Positions 1-10,355 are shown, counted from the stretch's first letter. The stretch: 64,000 bases of DNA from Chthonobacter albigriseus (GCF_013839445.1 NZ_JACDIT010000001.1:1405935-1469934), one strand, 5' to 3'. Notes: generated from the sequence alone by a model not told the origin. Made by a program: numbers and translations.

Positions 1-1
1 G

Positions 2-145
2 CTTTCCATGACCGAGGGAGAGCCGGTCAGCGCCGATGCGGTGAAGTATCTCAACCGCCTGTCCGATTTCTTCTTCGTGGCGAGCCGCTGGGTGAACGAC
101 AAGGGCGCCACGGACGTCCTCTGGGTACCCGGCCAGAACCGCTGA
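2..145 (+). CDS. Cob(I)alamin adenosyltransferase (PduO type), C-terminal end only
   Basis: Partial gene cut by the left edge; 47 codons remain before a TGA. The readable tail contains KYLNRLSDFFFVASRW followed by DVLWVPG, which is the typical C-terminal helix and end of PduO-type ATP:cob(I)alamin adenosyltransferases. These enzymes transfer the adenosyl group of ATP to cob(I)alamin to make coenzyme B12 in the cytosol. Only the tail is visible, so domain completeness and start cannot be judged. The next gene begins 26 bases downstream on the same strand and is probably co-transcribed. Confidence 0.75.
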   Translation, partial: LSMTEGEPVSADAVKYLNRLSDFFFVASRWVNDKGATDVLWVPGQNR

Positions 146-171
146 CGCCGGGCGGCGAGGGGGCCATCGGC

Positions 172-873
172 ATGTTCGTTCCGCTCTACGACCACAACCC
201 GCTGGAACACATCCCGCGACCCTACGTGAACTGGACGATCATCCTCCTCACGTCCTTGATCTGGCTGGTGTTTCAATCCGACTTCGTGGTCCCTGCCTAC
301 AACGCTTCCATCCTCGGCCTGGGCCTGTCGCCGGTCTACCTCTTCGATGGCCTGCCGCCCCCGCCGGATATGTCCCTGGTGCCGGAATGGGCGACGCTGG
401 TCACCTACGCCCTCGTCCACGGCGATCTCTGGCATCTCCTCGGCAACATGATCTTCCTGTGGGTCTTCGGCGACAACGTCGAGGACGCGCTCGGCCATGT
501 CCGTTATGCCGCCTTCTACGCGCTCACCGCCGCGGCAGGAGGCCTCGCCCACGCCTGGATGCTCGCCGACAGCGACATGCCGCTGGTCGGCGCCTCCGGA
601 GCGGTGGCCGGCGTCATTGGCGCCTACCTCATCCTTCATCCGCGCACCAAGCTGTGGATCCTTGTGCTCGGGCGCATTCCGCTGCGCCTGACCGCGCGCT
701 GGCCGTTGCTCGCCTGGGTCGCCATCCAGTTCGGCTCGATTCTCCTCCAGGAGGAGGGTGAGACCGCATGGTGGGCCCATGTCGGCGGCCTGGCCGCAGG
801 CATCATCCTGGTCTTCGTGATGCGCCGGCCGGGCGTCGCCCTGTTCGATCGCGACCTGCCCGTCGGGGGGTGA
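172..873 (+). CDS. Rhomboid family intramembrane serine protease
   Basis: A 233-residue polytopic membrane protein. The rhomboid fold is shown by HLLGNM with Asn92 (oxyanion side), the GASGA box with the putative nucleophile Ser142, and AHVGG with the putative catalytic His203 near the last helix, so the Ser-His dyad looks intact. Hydrophobic segments lie around residues 22-40, 75-100, 110-130, 138-156, 178-192 and 203-218. Rhomboids cleave transmembrane substrates within the inner membrane; the substrate here is unknown. It follows the adenosyltransferase gene closely and precedes etfBA by about 170 bases, in which a separate promoter is likely. Confidence 0.85.
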   Translation: MFVPLYDHNPLEHIPRPYVNWTIILLTSLIWLVFQSDFVVPAYNASILGLGLSPVYLFDGLPPPPDMSLVPEWATLVTYALVHGDLWHLLGNMIFLWVFGDNVEDALGHVRYAAFYALTAAAGGLAHAWMLADSDMPLVGASGAVAGVIGAYLILHPRTKLWILVLGRIPLRLTARWPLLAWVAIQFGSILLQEEGETAWWAHVGGLAAGIILVFVMRRPGVALFDRDLPVGG

Positions 874-898
874 GGGCCGGATGCCGCAACGTCGGAAG

Positions 899-928
899 CT
901 TGACGCGAACGTCAACCACGTTAGTGAT
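899..928 (+). promoter_or_regulatory. Candidate TTGACG/ACGT operator-promoter before etfBA
   Basis: TTGACG (900-905) is followed by CGAA and CGTCAA, a 6-bp inverted repeat (900-915); an overlapping inverted repeat AACGT-N5-ACGTT fills 908-922. The element resembles the one before the acyl-CoA synthetase gene at 15522-15550 (both contain TTGACGC, two variable bases, then ACGT). From memory, MerR-family LiuR operators of fatty-acid and branched-chain amino-acid catabolism genes have this general form; assignment to such a regulator is inference. Confidence 0.4.
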
Positions 929-944
929 GCGACCACCGTCTCCG

Positions 945-973
945 TTGACAGGCGAAAGGCTCCGACACTAGGG
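945..973 (+). promoter_or_regulatory. Likely sigma-70-type promoter for etfBA
   Basis: TTGACA at 945-950, a 17-base spacer and CTAGGG at 968-973 match the usual alphaproteobacterial housekeeping promoter form. The expected transcript start would lie about 65 bases before the etfB start codon, which has its own GGAGG ribosome site. The choice between this and the TTGACG element just upstream is open. Confidence 0.45.
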
Positions 974-1045
974 TCCGAACCCTGTTGCGCTGCAATATAG
1001 AAGAAGACACCGGTCGTGGAGAACCGGGGTCGGGAGGTCTGAGAG

Positions 1046-1795
1046 ATGAAGATCCTCGTGCCCGTGAAGCGGGTGGTCGACTACAACGTGAAGATCCGCG
1101 TGAAGCCGGACGGCTCGGGCGTCGATCTCGCCAACGTCAAGATGTCGATGAACCCTTTCGACGAAATCGCCGTCGAGGAGGCGCTGCGCCTGAAGGAAGC
1201 CGGCAAGGCGACGGAGGTCGTCGCCGTCTCGATCGGGCCTGCGCAGGCTCAGGAGACGCTGCGCACCGCCCTTGCCATGGGCGCCGACCGCGGCATCCTG
1301 GTCCAGGTGGACGGCACCGTGGAGCCGCTCGCCGTCGCCAAGATCCTGAAGGGCATCGTCGCCGAGGAGGCCCCCGGCCTCGTGGTCCTCGGCAAGCAGG
1401 CGATCGATGACGACTGCAACCAGACCGGCCAGATGCTCGCTGCACTCTTGGGCTGGCCGCAGGGCACCTTCGCCTCCAAGGTTGCGCTCGCCGAGGGCAC
1501 CGTCGACGTCACCCGTGAGGTGGACGGTGGCCTGCAGACGGTGTCGTTGAAGCTTCCGGCGATCGTCACCACCGATCTGCGCCTCAACGAGCCGCGCTAC
1601 GCTTCGCTGCCCAACATCATGAAGGCGAAGAAAAAGCCGCTCGACGTCAAGTCGCCGGCCGACTACGGCGTCGACGTCACGCCCCGCCTCACGGTCGTGA
1701 AGACGGCCGAGCCGAAGGGCCGCACCGCGGGCGTCAAGGTCGCCTCGGTGGCCGACCTCGTCATGAAGCTGAAGACCGAAGCCGGCGTGCTCTGA
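1046..1795 (+). CDS. etfB: Electron transfer flavoprotein subunit beta
   Basis: 249 residues, the usual length. EtfB binds AMP and, with EtfA and its FAD, carries electrons from acyl-CoA and related dehydrogenases to ETF:quinone oxidoreductase. The ETF-beta signature lies near residues 155-176 ([10 protein letters not shown] through LPAIVTT) and is followed by the partner-docking loop around [19 protein letters not shown] (180-198). The ATG is preceded by a GGAGG site. It is the first gene of an etfB-etfA pair with a 14-base gap, and 3-hydroxybutyryl-CoA dehydrogenase follows, which ties the operon to beta-oxidation and hydroxybutyrate metabolism. Confidence 0.95.
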   Translation: MKILVPVKRVVDYNVKIRVKPDGSGVDLANVKMSMNPFDEIAVEEALRLKEAGKATEVVAVSIGPAQAQETLRTALAMGADRGILVQVDGTVEPLAVAKILKGIVAEEAPGLVVLGKQAIDDDCNQTGQMLAALLGWPQGTFASKVALAEGTVDVTREVDGGLQTVSLKLPAIVTTDLRLNEPRYASLPNIMKAKKKPLDVKSPADYGVDVTPRLTVVKTAEPKGRTAGVKVASVADLVMKLKTEAGVL

Positions 1796-1809
1796 AGGAG
1801 TTCAAACCC

Positions 1810-2739
1810 ATGACCACTCTCCTCATCGCCGAGCACGACAACGCCTCCGTCAAGGACGCCACCAACAAGGCGCTGACCGCCGCCGCCGCCATCGGCGGCG
1901 AGATCCACGTGCTCGTCGCCGGATCGAACGCGGCTGCGGCCGCCGCCGAGGCCGCCAAGCTCGATGGCGTCGCCAAGGTGCTCCACGTCGACGCGCCCGC
2001 GCTGGAGCACGGCCTCGCCGAGCCGCTCGCGGCCGTCATCGTGGCGCTCGCCGGGCCCTACGATGCGATCGTCGCGCCCTCCACCTCCTCCGGCAAGAAC
2101 GTGCTGCCCCGCGTCGCCGCCCTCCTCGACGTGATGCAGATCTCCGACATCACCGCCGTGGTGGCGCCCGATACCTTCGAGCGGCCGATCTACGCCGGCA
2201 ACGCCATCCAGACGGTGAAGTCGGGCGATGCCAAGAAGGTCATCACCGTCCGCACCGCCTCGTTCAAGTCTGCAGGCGCATCCGGCTCGGCCCCAGTGGA
2301 GACCGTCTCCGCCGCCGCCGATCCCGCGCTCTCCACCTTCGTCGGCGAAGCGCTCTCCGAAAGCGACCGTCCCGAGCTCACCTCCGCCAAGATCATCGTC
2401 TCCGGCGGACGCGCGCTCGGCTCGGCCGAGAAGTTCAAGGACGTGGTGATCCCGCTCGCTGACAAGCTCGGCGCTGCCGTCGGCGCATCCCGCGCGGCGG
2501 TCGACGCGGGCTATGCCCCTAACGACTGGCAGGTCGGCCAGACCGGCAAGGTCGTCGCGCCCGACCTCTATGTCGCGCTCGGCATCTCCGGAGCGATCCA
2601 GCACCTGGCCGGCATGAAGGATTCCAAGGTGATCGTCGCCATCAACAAGGACGAGGAGGCGCCGATCTTCCAGGTCGCCGACTACGGCCTCGTCGGCGAC
2701 ATTTTCGAGATCGTACCCGAACTTACGAAAGCCCTGTAG
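1810..2739 (+). CDS. etfA: Electron transfer flavoprotein subunit alpha
   Basis: 309 residues, full length. The FAD-binding C-terminal domain is clear: SGGRALGS (198-205), [19 protein letters not shown] (238-256) leading into the [12 protein letters not shown] helix (258-269), then [10 protein letters not shown] and DYGLVGD close to the end. The N-terminal half (about 1-185) is the domain that packs against EtfB. An AAGGAG site stands before the ATG. Downstream, about 80 bases separate it from hbd, with no obvious terminator between, so one transcript may carry all three genes. Confidence 0.95.
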   Translation: MTTLLIAEHDNASVKDATNKALTAAAAIGGEIHVLVAGSNAAAAAAEAAKLDGVAKVLHVDAPALEHGLAEPLAAVIVALAGPYDAIVAPSTSSGKNVLPRVAALLDVMQISDITAVVAPDTFERPIYAGNAIQTVKSGDAKKVITVRTASFKSAGASGSAPVETVSAAADPALSTFVGEALSESDRPELTSAKIIVSGGRALGSAEKFKDVVIPLADKLGAAVGASRAAVDAGYAPNDWQVGQTGKVVAPDLYVALGISGAIQHLAGMKDSKVIVAINKDEEAPIFQVADYGLVGDIFEIVPELTKAL

Positions 2740-2820
2740 CTGACGGCGGGCCGCCGGTGGTCTATGCTGCCGGCGGCTGGCAACGGATCAGTCGCGTGGG
2801 CCAACATTTCCGAGGATAGG

Positions 2821-3699
2821 ATGGTCGAGATCAAGTCGGTCGGCGTGATCGGTGCCGGGCAGATGGGGAGCGGGATTGCGCACGTCTGCGCCATCGCCGG
2901 CTTCACCGTCGGGATACATGACGTGTCCATGGAGCGGATCGAAGCGGGTCTTGCGACCATCCACGGCAACCTCGCCCGGCAGGTCGCCGGCAAGAAGATC
3001 AGCGAGGAGGTGCGCACCGCCGCCCTCGACAGGATCAAGCCTGTGCTCTCGGTCGAAGGCTTCGCCGACCACGACCTCGTCATCGAGGCCGCCACCGAGA
3101 ACGAGACGGTCAAACGCAAGATCCTGTCGGCGCTCTGCCCCGTGCTGAAGCCCGAGGCGATGGTCGGCACCAACACCTCCTCGATCTCGATCACCCGCCT
3201 CGCCGCCTCCACCGACCGGCCGGAGCGCTTCATCGGCATCCACTTCATGAACCCGGTGCCGGTGATGCAGCTCGTCGAGCTGGTCCGCGGCATCGCCACC
3301 GAGGATGAGACCTTCGACGCCGCCAAGGTGTTCGTCGCCAAGCTCGGCAAGACCATCGCTGTCAGCGAGGACTTTCCGGCCTTCATGGTCAATCGCATCC
3401 TGCTGCCGATGATCAACGAGGCGATCTACACGCTCTACGAGGGCGTCGGCACCGTCGATGCCATCGACACCGCGATGCGGCTCGGCGCCAACCACCCGAT
3501 GGGACCGCTCCAACTCGCCGATTTCATCGGCCTCGACACCTGCCTCTCCATCATGCAGGTGCTCTATGAGGGGCTCGCCGACAGCAAGTACCGCCCCTGC
3601 CCGCTGCTGGTGAAATACGTCGAGGCTGGCTGGCTCGGCCGCAAGACCCAGCGCGGCTTCTACGACTATCGCGGCGAGAACCCCGTCCCGACGCGGTGA
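2821..3699 (+). CDS. hbd: 3-hydroxybutyryl-CoA dehydrogenase
   Basis: NAD(P)-dependent 3-hydroxyacyl-CoA dehydrogenase of about 292 residues, interconverting acetoacetyl-CoA and 3-hydroxybutyryl-CoA in the cytosol. The Rossmann loop GVIGAGQMGSGIA is at residues 8-20; the putative catalytic His141 lies in FIGIHFMNPVPVMQ with Glu153 nearby, and the C-terminal dimerisation domain includes ANHPMGPLQLADFIGLD. An in-frame ATG exists 57 bases upstream, but the conserved start is at 2821, next to a GAGGATAGG ribosome site. It follows etfBA, fitting a beta-oxidation or polyhydroxybutyrate role. Confidence 0.93.
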   Translation: MVEIKSVGVIGAGQMGSGIAHVCAIAGFTVGIHDVSMERIEAGLATIHGNLARQVAGKKISEEVRTAALDRIKPVLSVEGFADHDLVIEAATENETVKRKILSALCPVLKPEAMVGTNTSSISITRLAASTDRPERFIGIHFMNPVPVMQLVELVRGIATEDETFDAAKVFVAKLGKTIAVSEDFPAFMVNRILLPMINEAIYTLYEGVGTVDAIDTAMRLGANHPMGPLQLADFIGLDTCLSIMQVLYEGLADSKYRPCPLLVKYVEAGWLGRKTQRGFYDYRGENPVPTR

Positions 3700-3800
3700 G
3701 GCAGCTGGCTGTCGGTAGTTGGATTGCGACGTTGGGCAGTGGGCGAAGGTGACGCCTGCTCGCTCGCGGCATAGCCATCGAATATCTCCTCATCGACCGT

Positions 3801-3825
3801 CATGGTCCGCGCAGGCGGACCACCC
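3801..3825. repeat. REP-like palindrome, copy 1
   Basis: GGTCCGC-GCAG-GCGGACC (3804-3821) is a 7-bp perfect stem with a 4-base loop. Its reverse complement, with flanks, reappears 65 bases downstream at 3886-3912, so the two copies form an inverted pair in the intergenic region between hbd and purH. This is the layout of a REP/BIME-like element; no further copy was noticed in the window. Confidence 0.55.
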
Positions 3826-3885
3826 ACGACTTTGTGAGCGCCGCGCCGCTACGCGTCCCGCAGATGCACCCTTTCGGAAAAATGC

Positions 3886-3912
3886 GTGGCTGGTCCGCCT
3901 TCGCGGACCATG
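3886..3912. repeat. REP-like palindrome, copy 2 (inverted relative to copy 1)
   Basis: GGTCCGC-CTTC-GCGGACC at 3892-3909 matches the reverse complement of copy 1 including the trailing ATGACG. On the minus strand, after purH, the hairpin is followed after a few bases by CATTTTT, so it could also help to stop purH transcription; that role is inference. Confidence 0.55.
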
Positions 3913-3988
3913 ACGCTGGATGGTGGAAAAGAAGAATCTCGGCGGCCGTCGGCTCATCACCGCATTCGACTTCCTGCCGCCCTGCCCC

Positions 3989-5578
3989 TCAATGGCGGAA
4001 GTGCCGCATCCCGGTGAACACCATCGCAAGCCCCGCCGCATCCGCGGCCGCGATCACCTCGTCGTCGCGCATCGAGCCGCCCGGCTGGATCACCGCCGTC
4101 GCACCTGCCTCCACGGCAGCCTGCAGCCCGTCCGCGAACGGGAAGAAGGCGTCGGAGGCCACCACCGCGCCCTCCGTGAGGCGCCCGGTAAGGCCGGCCG
4201 CGGCGGCAGCGTCTTCCGCCTTGCGGGCCGCAATGCGCGAGGAGTCCACCCGGCTCATCTGCCCGGCCCCGATCCCGACGGTCGCCCCGTTCTTCACATA
4301 GACGATCGCGTTCGACTTCACGTGCTTGGCGACCTTGAAGGCGAACAGCATGTCGGCAAGCTCCGCCTCGCTCGGCCGCCGCTTCGTCACCACCCGGAGA
4401 TCGCCGGCCGTGACCACGCCGTTGTCGCGCGACTGGACCAGCAGCCCGCCGGCCACCGTCCGCACGGTGAGGCCCGGCGCGCGCGGCTCTGGCAGCCCGC
4501 CGGCGGTGAGCAGGCGGAGGTTCTTCTTTGCCGCCACGATAGCCACGGCCTCCTCGGTCGCGTCCGGCGCGATGATCACCTCGGTGAAGATCTCCACGAT
4601 CCGCGCGGCCGCCTCGGCATCCAGCGTCCGGTTGAGCGCCACGATGCCGCCGAAGGCTGAGACCGGATCACAGGCGAGCGCCTTGGTGTAGGCCGCAGCC
4701 AGGCTGTCCCCGATCGCAACACCGCACGGGTTCGCGTGCTTGATGATGGCGACCGTCGGCGTTTCGCGGTCGAACTCCGCCACGAGCTCGTAGGCGGCGT
4801 CCGTATCGTTGATGTTGTTGTAGGAAAGCTGCTTGCCCTGCAGCTGGCGCGCCGTCGAGACGCCGGGCCGCGCTTCCCCCGTGCGGTAGAACCGCGCCCA
4901 CTGGTGTGGATTCTCGCCGTAGCGGAGCGCCTCCTGAAGACGCCCGCCGATGCCCACGTAGTCACCCGTCTCGCCCCCGAGGACGCCTGCGAACCACGTC
5001 GAGATCGCCGCGTCGTAGGCCGCAGTCCGGGCATACGCCTTGGCCGCCAGCCGCCGCCGCGTGTCGAAGGCGATGCCACCGGCATCGATTCCCTCCAGCA
5101 CCGCCTGGTAGTCGCCCGGCTCCACCACCACAGCCACGTAGCCGTGGTTCTTCGCCGCTGCGCGGATCATCGCCGGCCCGCCGATGTCGATGTTCTCGAT
5201 CGTCTCGTCGAGCCCCGCCCCGCGCGCCACCGTCGCCTCGAAGGGATAGAGGTTGACCACCAGGAGGTCGATGCCCTCGATCCCGTGCTCCGCCATAGCC
5301 GCCGCGTGGGTCGGCTCGTCGCGCACCGCGAGCAGGCCGCCGTGGATCTTCGGATGCAGCGTTTTCACGCGCCCGTCCATGATCTCCGGGAAACCGGTCA
5401 CATCGGCGACTTCGGTCACCGGCACCCCGGCCTCCGCCAGCTCCTTCTTGGAGCCGCCCGTCGTCAGCACCGTGATGCCCCGCTCCGTCAGCGCCCTGGC
5501 GAAGGCGACCAGACCGGACTTGTCGGAAACGGAGATCAGCGCCCGCTTCGGGATGATGCGGTCGGGATGGCCAGTCAT
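3989..5578 (-). CDS. purH: Bifunctional AICAR formyltransferase / IMP cyclohydrolase
   Basis: 529 residues, the normal PurH length, catalysing the last two steps of IMP synthesis. The N-terminal MGS-like cyclohydrolase domain starts with [12 protein letters not shown] (about 13-24) and contains [13 protein letters not shown]. The formyltransferase part shows KHANPCGVA (Lys-His pair of the active site), [14 protein letters not shown], and the K+ and substrate region [20 protein letters not shown]. The gene lies downstream of a heparinase-like gene, rsmB and htpX on the same strand, an order often found in Rhizobiales. Confidence 0.97.
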   Translation of the reverse strand: MTGHPDRIIPKRALISVSDKSGLVAFARALTERGITVLTTGGSKKELAEAGVPVTEVADVTGFPEIMDGRVKTLHPKIHGGLLAVRDEPTHAAAMAEHGIEGIDLLVVNLYPFEATVARGAGLDETIENIDIGGPAMIRAAAKNHGYVAVVVEPGDYQAVLEGIDAGGIAFDTRRRLAAKAYARTAAYDAAISTWFAGVLGGETGDYVGIGGRLQEALRYGENPHQWARFYRTGEARPGVSTARQLQGKQLSYNNINDTDAAYELVAEFDRETPTVAIIKHANPCGVAIGDSLAAAYTKALACDPVSAFGGIVALNRTLDAEAAARIVEIFTEVIIAPDATEEAVAIVAAKKNLRLLTAGGLPEPRAPGLTVRTVAGGLLVQSRDNGVVTAGDLRVVTKRRPSEAELADMLFAFKVAKHVKSNAIVYVKNGATVGIGAGQMSRVDSSRIAARKAEDAAAAAGLTGRLTEGAVVASDAFFPFADGLQAAVEAGATAVIQPGGSMRDDEVIAAADAAGLAMVFTGMRHFRH

Positions 5579-5663
5579 GGGGAAACCTCCGGTCGGGCGG
5601 GACGTCGCGCCGATAGCACGCTTTTCCCGTCGCCGGAACCCGCTGGCAGCACTATCCCGGAGC

Positions 5664-7403
5664 TTAATCGAACAGGCTGCCGCCGAGCGTTCCCCGCACC
5701 CGCGGCATGCGGGCCCGGTTGCCCGGCGCGGTCCGGGTCAGCGTCCAGCCGATGTCGGGCGTGATCGTTGCCCGCCCGGAAATCACCACCTGCGCCGTCC
5801 GCCGCCGACCATGCACATCGGACAGGTAGATGCTCTCCGCCAGTTCCGGCTCGATCAGGGGGCAGGAGAACATCCAGGCCTCCCCGTCGGGCGCGACAAG
5901 CAGGATGTCGCCGCCGGTGGTGCGGTTGGCCCGGATCGCCGGATGCAGGTGGAAGCGGATCGTGAACCGGTCCCGCGTGCCGGACGCCTTGCCGGTCAGC
6001 CGATCCAGGCCCTGGATCGTCCCGCCGTCGGCGGCGATCCTGAGCGTACGCTCGTGCACCAGCCCGAACCCCCTCAGGTAGCCGTCGTGGCTGGCGGTGA
6101 CGATGGTGCCTTCCGCCATATCGCGCCGGTCTACCGAGACCGCGCTCGGCCCCGAAAGGATGAGGTTGCCGATCCGCCGCCGGAGCACGGGCGAGGTGAC
6201 GAATCGGGCCGACGAGGTGTCCTCCAGTGTCAACGTCGAATGGGCCGCCGTCGCCCGCGAAACCTGCCGCCAACGCTCGTCATCGGCCGCTCCGCAGTTG
6301 ACGATCACCCGATGCGCCCCACCGCTCAGTTCGAAGGCCAGGCACCCGGCGTGCGCGGTCCGGCTCATCCCGAGCGGCGGGACGCCGCCGGTGTCCATCA
6401 GCACCACCGTGCCGCCGTGATCGATCCGCTGGTAGCCGGAATGGCTGGCGTTCTTCACGGGCGTACCGCGGATGTCGTCGTAGGCGAGCACCGTGGCAAG
6501 CAAGTCCGCCGGGGTCGAGCCCATGCCGTTGAAGTGCGCGAAGGTCCCGTCGGAGTGCCGGAAGAAGCGCAGCATCGGCATCATCCGGTCGATAGCGCCG
6601 ATCAGCTCCTGCGAGGGCGACATCCCCCGGGCCGTGTAGGCCTGGCGCAGCGGCAGCAGCTCGGCGAGGAGTTCCAGGAGAACGCCCGGGTTCCGGCTGA
6701 CATGCCCGCCGTCCGGCAGCACCTGCTCCTTCAGTTCCTGGTCCAGGCGTTGGGTCGCCTGGCGCACCAACCGCTGCTGACCGTCCATGGAGAGAGCCGC
6801 CTCCGCCACCGCCACGGCCGAAAGCAGACGTGGGTAGCCCCCGGGTGCATCCAGGAACCGCATCCGCAGGCGTCGTACCTGGCGGACCAGGGATTTCAGG
6901 AACCGCCGGTAGAAGGTCCGGTCCGCGTCCTCCAGGATCAGCGGCGACTGGGTGATCCAGGCGAGCACCCTGTGGGCGAGCACATCGGGTTCGAAAGCGA
7001 GCGGCGGGGCCTTGGCCTCCTGCGCGATCCAGTCCGCCACCAGCGCCCTCGCGTTCTGCCGGTTCAGCGCGCTGTCCGCGGCGCGCAGGTGCCGCAGCCA
7101 GGAAAAGCCGTGAAGCTCGCGCGCCCAGGCGTCGGAGGCCGGCTTGACCTCGAACGGCGATCGGCCGCCGGTGTCGACCACTTGGCCGGCGAAAGGGAAC
7201 AGCCCCGCATAGATATCGGCTGCGAGCGTTGGATCGGCGGTGCGGATATCCTGCGGCGCGATCACCAGCCGCTCCGGCGTAGGCCCTGGCCAGCGCCAGC
7301 GTCCGAACGGGCCGCTTTCCAGGCGAACGATGGCGCGGCGCGTGAGCACGCCCACCGCATAGGAGGAGAGCCGGGCGATCCCGCTGACCGACTCCCACGC
7401 CAT
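5664..7403 (-). CDS. Heparinase II/III family protein
   Basis: About 579 residues with an N-terminal alpha-helical (alginate-lyase-like) region and a C-terminal heparinase II/III beta domain containing [17 protein letters not shown] and [12 protein letters not shown]. These proteins are predicted polysaccharide lyases or glycan-binding proteins; the rhizobial members beside purH have no firmly known substrate. The chosen ATG at 7403 begins [12 protein letters not shown] and has an AAGGA site five bases before it; in-frame starts upstream (7448 and 7583) would add up to 60 weakly coding residues. No signal peptide is evident from the chosen start, so a cytoplasmic or glycogenome-linked role cannot be separated from an exported one. 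Confidence 0.85.
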   Translation of the reverse strand: MAWESVSGIARLSSYAVGVLTRRAIVRLESGPFGRWRWPGPTPERLVIAPQDIRTADPTLAADIYAGLFPFAGQVVDTGGRSPFEVKPASDAWARELHGFSWLRHLRAADSALNRQNARALVADWIAQEAKAPPLAFEPDVLAHRVLAWITQSPLILEDADRTFYRRFLKSLVRQVRRLRMRFLDAPGGYPRLLSAVAVAEAALSMDGQQRLVRQATQRLDQELKEQVLPDGGHVSRNPGVLLELLAELLPLRQAYTARGMSPSQELIGAIDRMMPMLRFFRHSDGTFAHFNGMGSTPADLLATVLAYDDIRGTPVKNASHSGYQRIDHGGTVVLMDTGGVPPLGMSRTAHAGCLAFELSGGAHRVIVNCGAADDERWRQVSRATAAHSTLTLEDTSSARFVTSPVLRRRIGNLILSGPSAVSVDRRDMAEGTIVTASHDGYLRGFGLVHERTLRIAADGGTIQGLDRLTGKASGTRDRFTIRFHLHPAIRANRTTGGDILLVAPDGEAWMFSCPLIEPELAESIYLSDVHGRRRTAQVVISGRATITPDIGWTLTRTAPGNRARMPRVRGTLGGSLFD

Positions 7404-7648
7404 GGTTCCTTGCGCCTCCTCGCCCGCTGGCCCCGATCTCGGCGCCATCCGCCTCACCCCGACCTCCTGTCGGAGTGTTGTGCGGAATGCCGTCGGACGC
7501 GGGACAGAAGCACCCACGCTGCACCCCATGGGACGCGCGCCTTGGTTACCAAAGAGTGAGTGCGACAAGGAAAAAGGCAGCAACGTTGCCGCCGGGCAAC
7601 AAACACCAAACGCCTGACCTTACTCTCGTATCGCGCGGGCGGTTCGCC

Positions 7649-9325
7649 TCACGCCTTGCGGCGCAGCCGCGCCGCGAAGAACCCATCCATGCCGGCAAGC
7701 CGCGGGTCCGGGTTCGGAAGGTGGATCGGCAGCGTGCGCACGTCGCCGTCCGGCGTGATGAGTTCGGAAAGCCCGAACACCTCGTCGGCCGAAACCGGCA
7801 CCCGTTCGACCGGTGCGTCGATCAGCAGGAGCCGGCGGATCTGGTCCGGTCCCTCCTCGGGCTCCAGCGAGCAGGTGGAATAGACGAGAAGACCGCCCGG
7901 CCGCAGCATGCGGATCGCATGGTCCAGCAGTCTCCGCTGCAGCCCCGCGAGCGTGGCGATGCTTTCCGGCCCCTTCAGGAACGCGCCGTCCGGATGCCGC
8001 CGCATCGTTCCGGTCGCCGTGCACGGTGCATCCAAGAGGATCATGTCGAAGGTGGAGCCCATCCACTCCGTGGCATCCGCCATCACCGTGTCGGCCGGAA
8101 GCTCCAGCCGGAAGAGATTGCGCCGAAGCCGCTGCAGGCGATGACCCGAGCTGTCCACCGAGGTCACCTTGGCGCCGAGATGGGCGAGCAGCGCGGTCTT
8201 CCCGCCCGGGGCCGCGCAGAGATCGCCGACCTTCTTGTCCTTGACGTCGCCGAGCAGCCGCACCGGCAAGGTGGCCGCCGCGTCCTGCACCCACCACGCG
8301 CCTTCGTCGTAGCCGTCGATCTTCTCCACGGCGCCCTGGACGACGACGCGCACCGAGCCTGTCGGCAGCACGATGCCACCGAGCCGAGCCGCCCAGCCTT
8401 CCGGATCGCTCTTCACGGTGAGGTCCAGGCTCGGCTCGACCATATGCGCCGCGGCAATCGCGCGTGCGGTCTCCTCGCCGTAGGTTTCGGTCCAGCGGCT
8501 CAGCAGCCACTCCGGCGTGTTGAGCTTGACCGCATCCTGGTCGGCGAGGATCAGGTCCTTCTCGCGTGCGACCCGGCGCAGGATCGCATTGGCGACGCCC
8601 TTGAACGGCCGGCAGTCGCGGTCCGCGTCCACCTGCTCCACCGCGATGGCGACGGACGCGTGGTCGGCGATCCCCATGAACAGCACCTGCGCCGCAGCCA
8701 CGTGCATGATGGCCTTCAGCTGCAGCAGGTCTTCCGGCAGCGGACGCTCCAGGAAACGGCCGATCGCATCCGAGATCTGGCCGTTGCGGCGAAGCGTGGT
8801 CGCCACGATCGCCCGTGCGAGCGCACGGTCGCGTGGCTCCAGGAGCTGGTAGCGATCGGCGAGCTTTCCCGTGTCGAGCAACTGGTCGAGGATCTTGCCC
8901 TTGAATACCGCCGCGGCGAGATCCGCCGCGAGCGCACGCGCCGGCATGCCCACGATGGCCGCCGCGGGCGGGCCCTTCCGGCCTCCACCGCCAGGCCGCC
9001 CGGAGCCATAGCCGCCACCGCCGCCGGGCCGTTTCGGCCCAGCCTTGAAGCTGCCGGGCTTGCCCCCGCCGCGATCGGCGCGAGCATCACCCCCGCCTTG
9101 AGGCCGGGCGTCGCCGCTGCGCTGCGGGCGATCCCCGCGAGCCTCGACGTTCCGGTCCGGCCGGCCCTCGCCACGCGGCGCCCCTCCGGAAGCCGGGCGT
9201 TCCCCACGCGGTGCACCGCCGGGCTTGCCGCCGCCGAACGGCCGCGACGGCTTGCGCGGACCCGTGGGCCCGCCCTTGCCGCCGCCGCTTCCGTTTCCTG
9301 GTCCCTGTCTTGTCGGAGGCTTCAT
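7649..9325 (-). CDS. rsmB: 16S rRNA (cytosine-5)-methyltransferase RsmB with low-complexity N-terminus
   Basis: 558 residues from the ATG at 9325, which overlaps the htpX stop in ATGA and so is preferred over a GTG at 9379. Residues 1 to about 122 are a Gly/Arg/Pro/Lys-rich tail not part of the family core; then comes the NusB-like RNA-binding domain (about 125-260) and the methyltransferase domain with the SAM loop CAAPGGK (370-376), DAPC (Cys435) and the catalytic TCS (Cys485). The enzyme methylates C967 of 16S rRNA (E. coli numbering). The tail may bind RNA, but that is inference. Co-transcribed with htpX. Confidence 0.9.
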   Translation of the reverse strand: MKPPTRQGPGNGSGGGKGGPTGPRKPSRPFGGGKPGGAPRGERPASGGAPRGEGRPDRNVEARGDRPQRSGDARPQGGGDARADRGGGKPGSFKAGPKRPGGGGGYGSGRPGGGGRKGPPAAAIVGMPARALAADLAAAVFKGKILDQLLDTGKLADRYQLLEPRDRALARAIVATTLRRNGQISDAIGRFLERPLPEDLLQLKAIMHVAAAQVLFMGIADHASVAIAVEQVDADRDCRPFKGVANAILRRVAREKDLILADQDAVKLNTPEWLLSRWTETYGEETARAIAAAHMVEPSLDLTVKSDPEGWAARLGGIVLPTGSVRVVVQGAVEKIDGYDEGAWWVQDAAATLPVRLLGDVKDKKVGDLCAAPGGKTALLAHLGAKVTSVDSSGHRLQRLRRNLFRLELPADTVMADATEWMGSTFDMILLDAPCTATGTMRRHPDGAFLKGPESIATLAGLQRRLLDHAIRMLRPGGLLVYSTCSLEPEEGPDQIRRLLLIDAPVERVPVSADEVFGLSELITPDGDVRTLPIHLPNPDPRLAGMDGFFAARLRRKA

Positions 9326-10290
9326 CCCCAAGGTCCGCGTCGCTGGCCCGGTCCGGGTGCGCCGCTGCGCCGTCCCCACGGTCCGCGCGGTGCGGGCCCG
9401 GCCGACGGCGCGCTTTCCACGAAGCTACCGGCCGAAGCCAGGCCACCGCGGGCGAACTCCATCAGCGCGGCGATCCGGTTTTCGGTCGCCGGGTGGGTCG
9501 AGAACAGATTGTCCATGCGCTGGCCCGACAGGGGATTGATGATGAACAGGTGGGCCGTAGCAGGATTCGCCTCGGCCGTCATGTTGGGAATGTGCGCCGC
9601 ACCGCCCGCGATCTTGCCGAGCGCCGAGGCCAGCCACTCCGGATGGCCGCAGATTTCCGCGCCCAGCCTGTCCGCCGAGTATTCCCGAGTGCGCGAGATT
9701 GCCATCTGGACCAGGGCGGCCGCCAGCGGCGCCACGAACACCGCGATGATCACGCCGATAAAGCCGAGCGGATTGCCGTTGTTCTCGCGCGACGAACCGC
9801 CGAAGAACAGGCCGAAGTTGGCCAGCATCGAGATCGCGCCGGCGATGGTCGCCGTGACGGTCATGATCAGCGTGTCGCGGTTGCGCACGTGGGCAAGTTC
9901 GTGCGCCATCACGCCGGCCACTTCTTCAGGCGTCAGCATCTCCAGCAGGCCGGTGGTGGCCGCGACGGCCGCGTTCTGCGGATTGCGTCCCGTAGCGAAC
10001 GCGTTCGGCTGCGGATTGTCGATCACGTAGACCCGCGGCATGGGCAGGTTGGCGTTCGCCGCCAGCCCCTGCACGAGCCTGAAGAACTCCGGTGCGGTGC
10101 GTGCGTCCACCTCGCGGGCGCGATGCATGCGCAGCACCATCTTGTCCGCGTTCCAATAGCTGAACAGGTTCATGGCCGCCGCCACCACGAAGGCGATCAC
10201 CATGCCCTGGTTGCCGCCGATCAGGTAGCCGACGCCCATGAACAACGCCGTCAGGGCGGCGAGCAGCATGGCGGTCTTCAGGATGTTCAT
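9322..10290 (-). CDS. htpX: Zinc metalloprotease HtpX
   Basis: Inner-membrane M48 family protease of 322 residues for quality control of membrane proteins. Two N-terminal membrane helices (about 7-22 and 28-46) precede the zinc motif HELAH (His130, Glu131, His134) with the third ligand Glu203 in REYSAD; further helices span about 145-165 and 175-197. The last 35 residues are rich in Gly, Pro and Arg and unlike the family core, continuing the base composition seen in the overlapping start of rsmB. Divergent from the SDHAF4-like gene. Confidence 0.95.
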   Translation of the reverse strand: MNILKTAMLLAALTALFMGVGYLIGGNQGMVIAFVVAAAMNLFSYWNADKMVLRMHRAREVDARTAPEFFRLVQGLAANANLPMPRVYVIDNPQPNAFATGRNPQNAAVAATTGLLEMLTPEEVAGVMAHELAHVRNRDTLIMTVTATIAGAISMLANFGLFFGGSSRENNGNPLGFIGVIIAVFVAPLAAALVQMAISRTREYSADRLGAEICGHPEWLASALGKIAGGAAHIPNMTAEANPATAHLFIINPLSGQRMDNLFSTHPATENRIAALMEFARGGLASAGSFVESAPSAGPAPRGPWGRRSGAPGPGQRRGPWG

Positions 10291-10338
10291 CGCGCTTTCA
10301 GGCCTTCCCGACCTCGACCAAAGCCGGGGAGGTCGTCA

Positions 10339-10355
10339 TGTCCCGGCGCGGGACA
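10339..10355. repeat. Inverted repeat TGTCCCG-GCG-CGGGACA
   Basis: A perfect 7-bp inverted repeat with a 3-base centre in the 150-base gap between the divergent htpX and SDHAF4-like genes. The same heptamer pair recurs at 51636-51657 and, shortened, at 10670-10697. It may be an operator or hairpin; its function is unknown. Confidence 0.35.
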
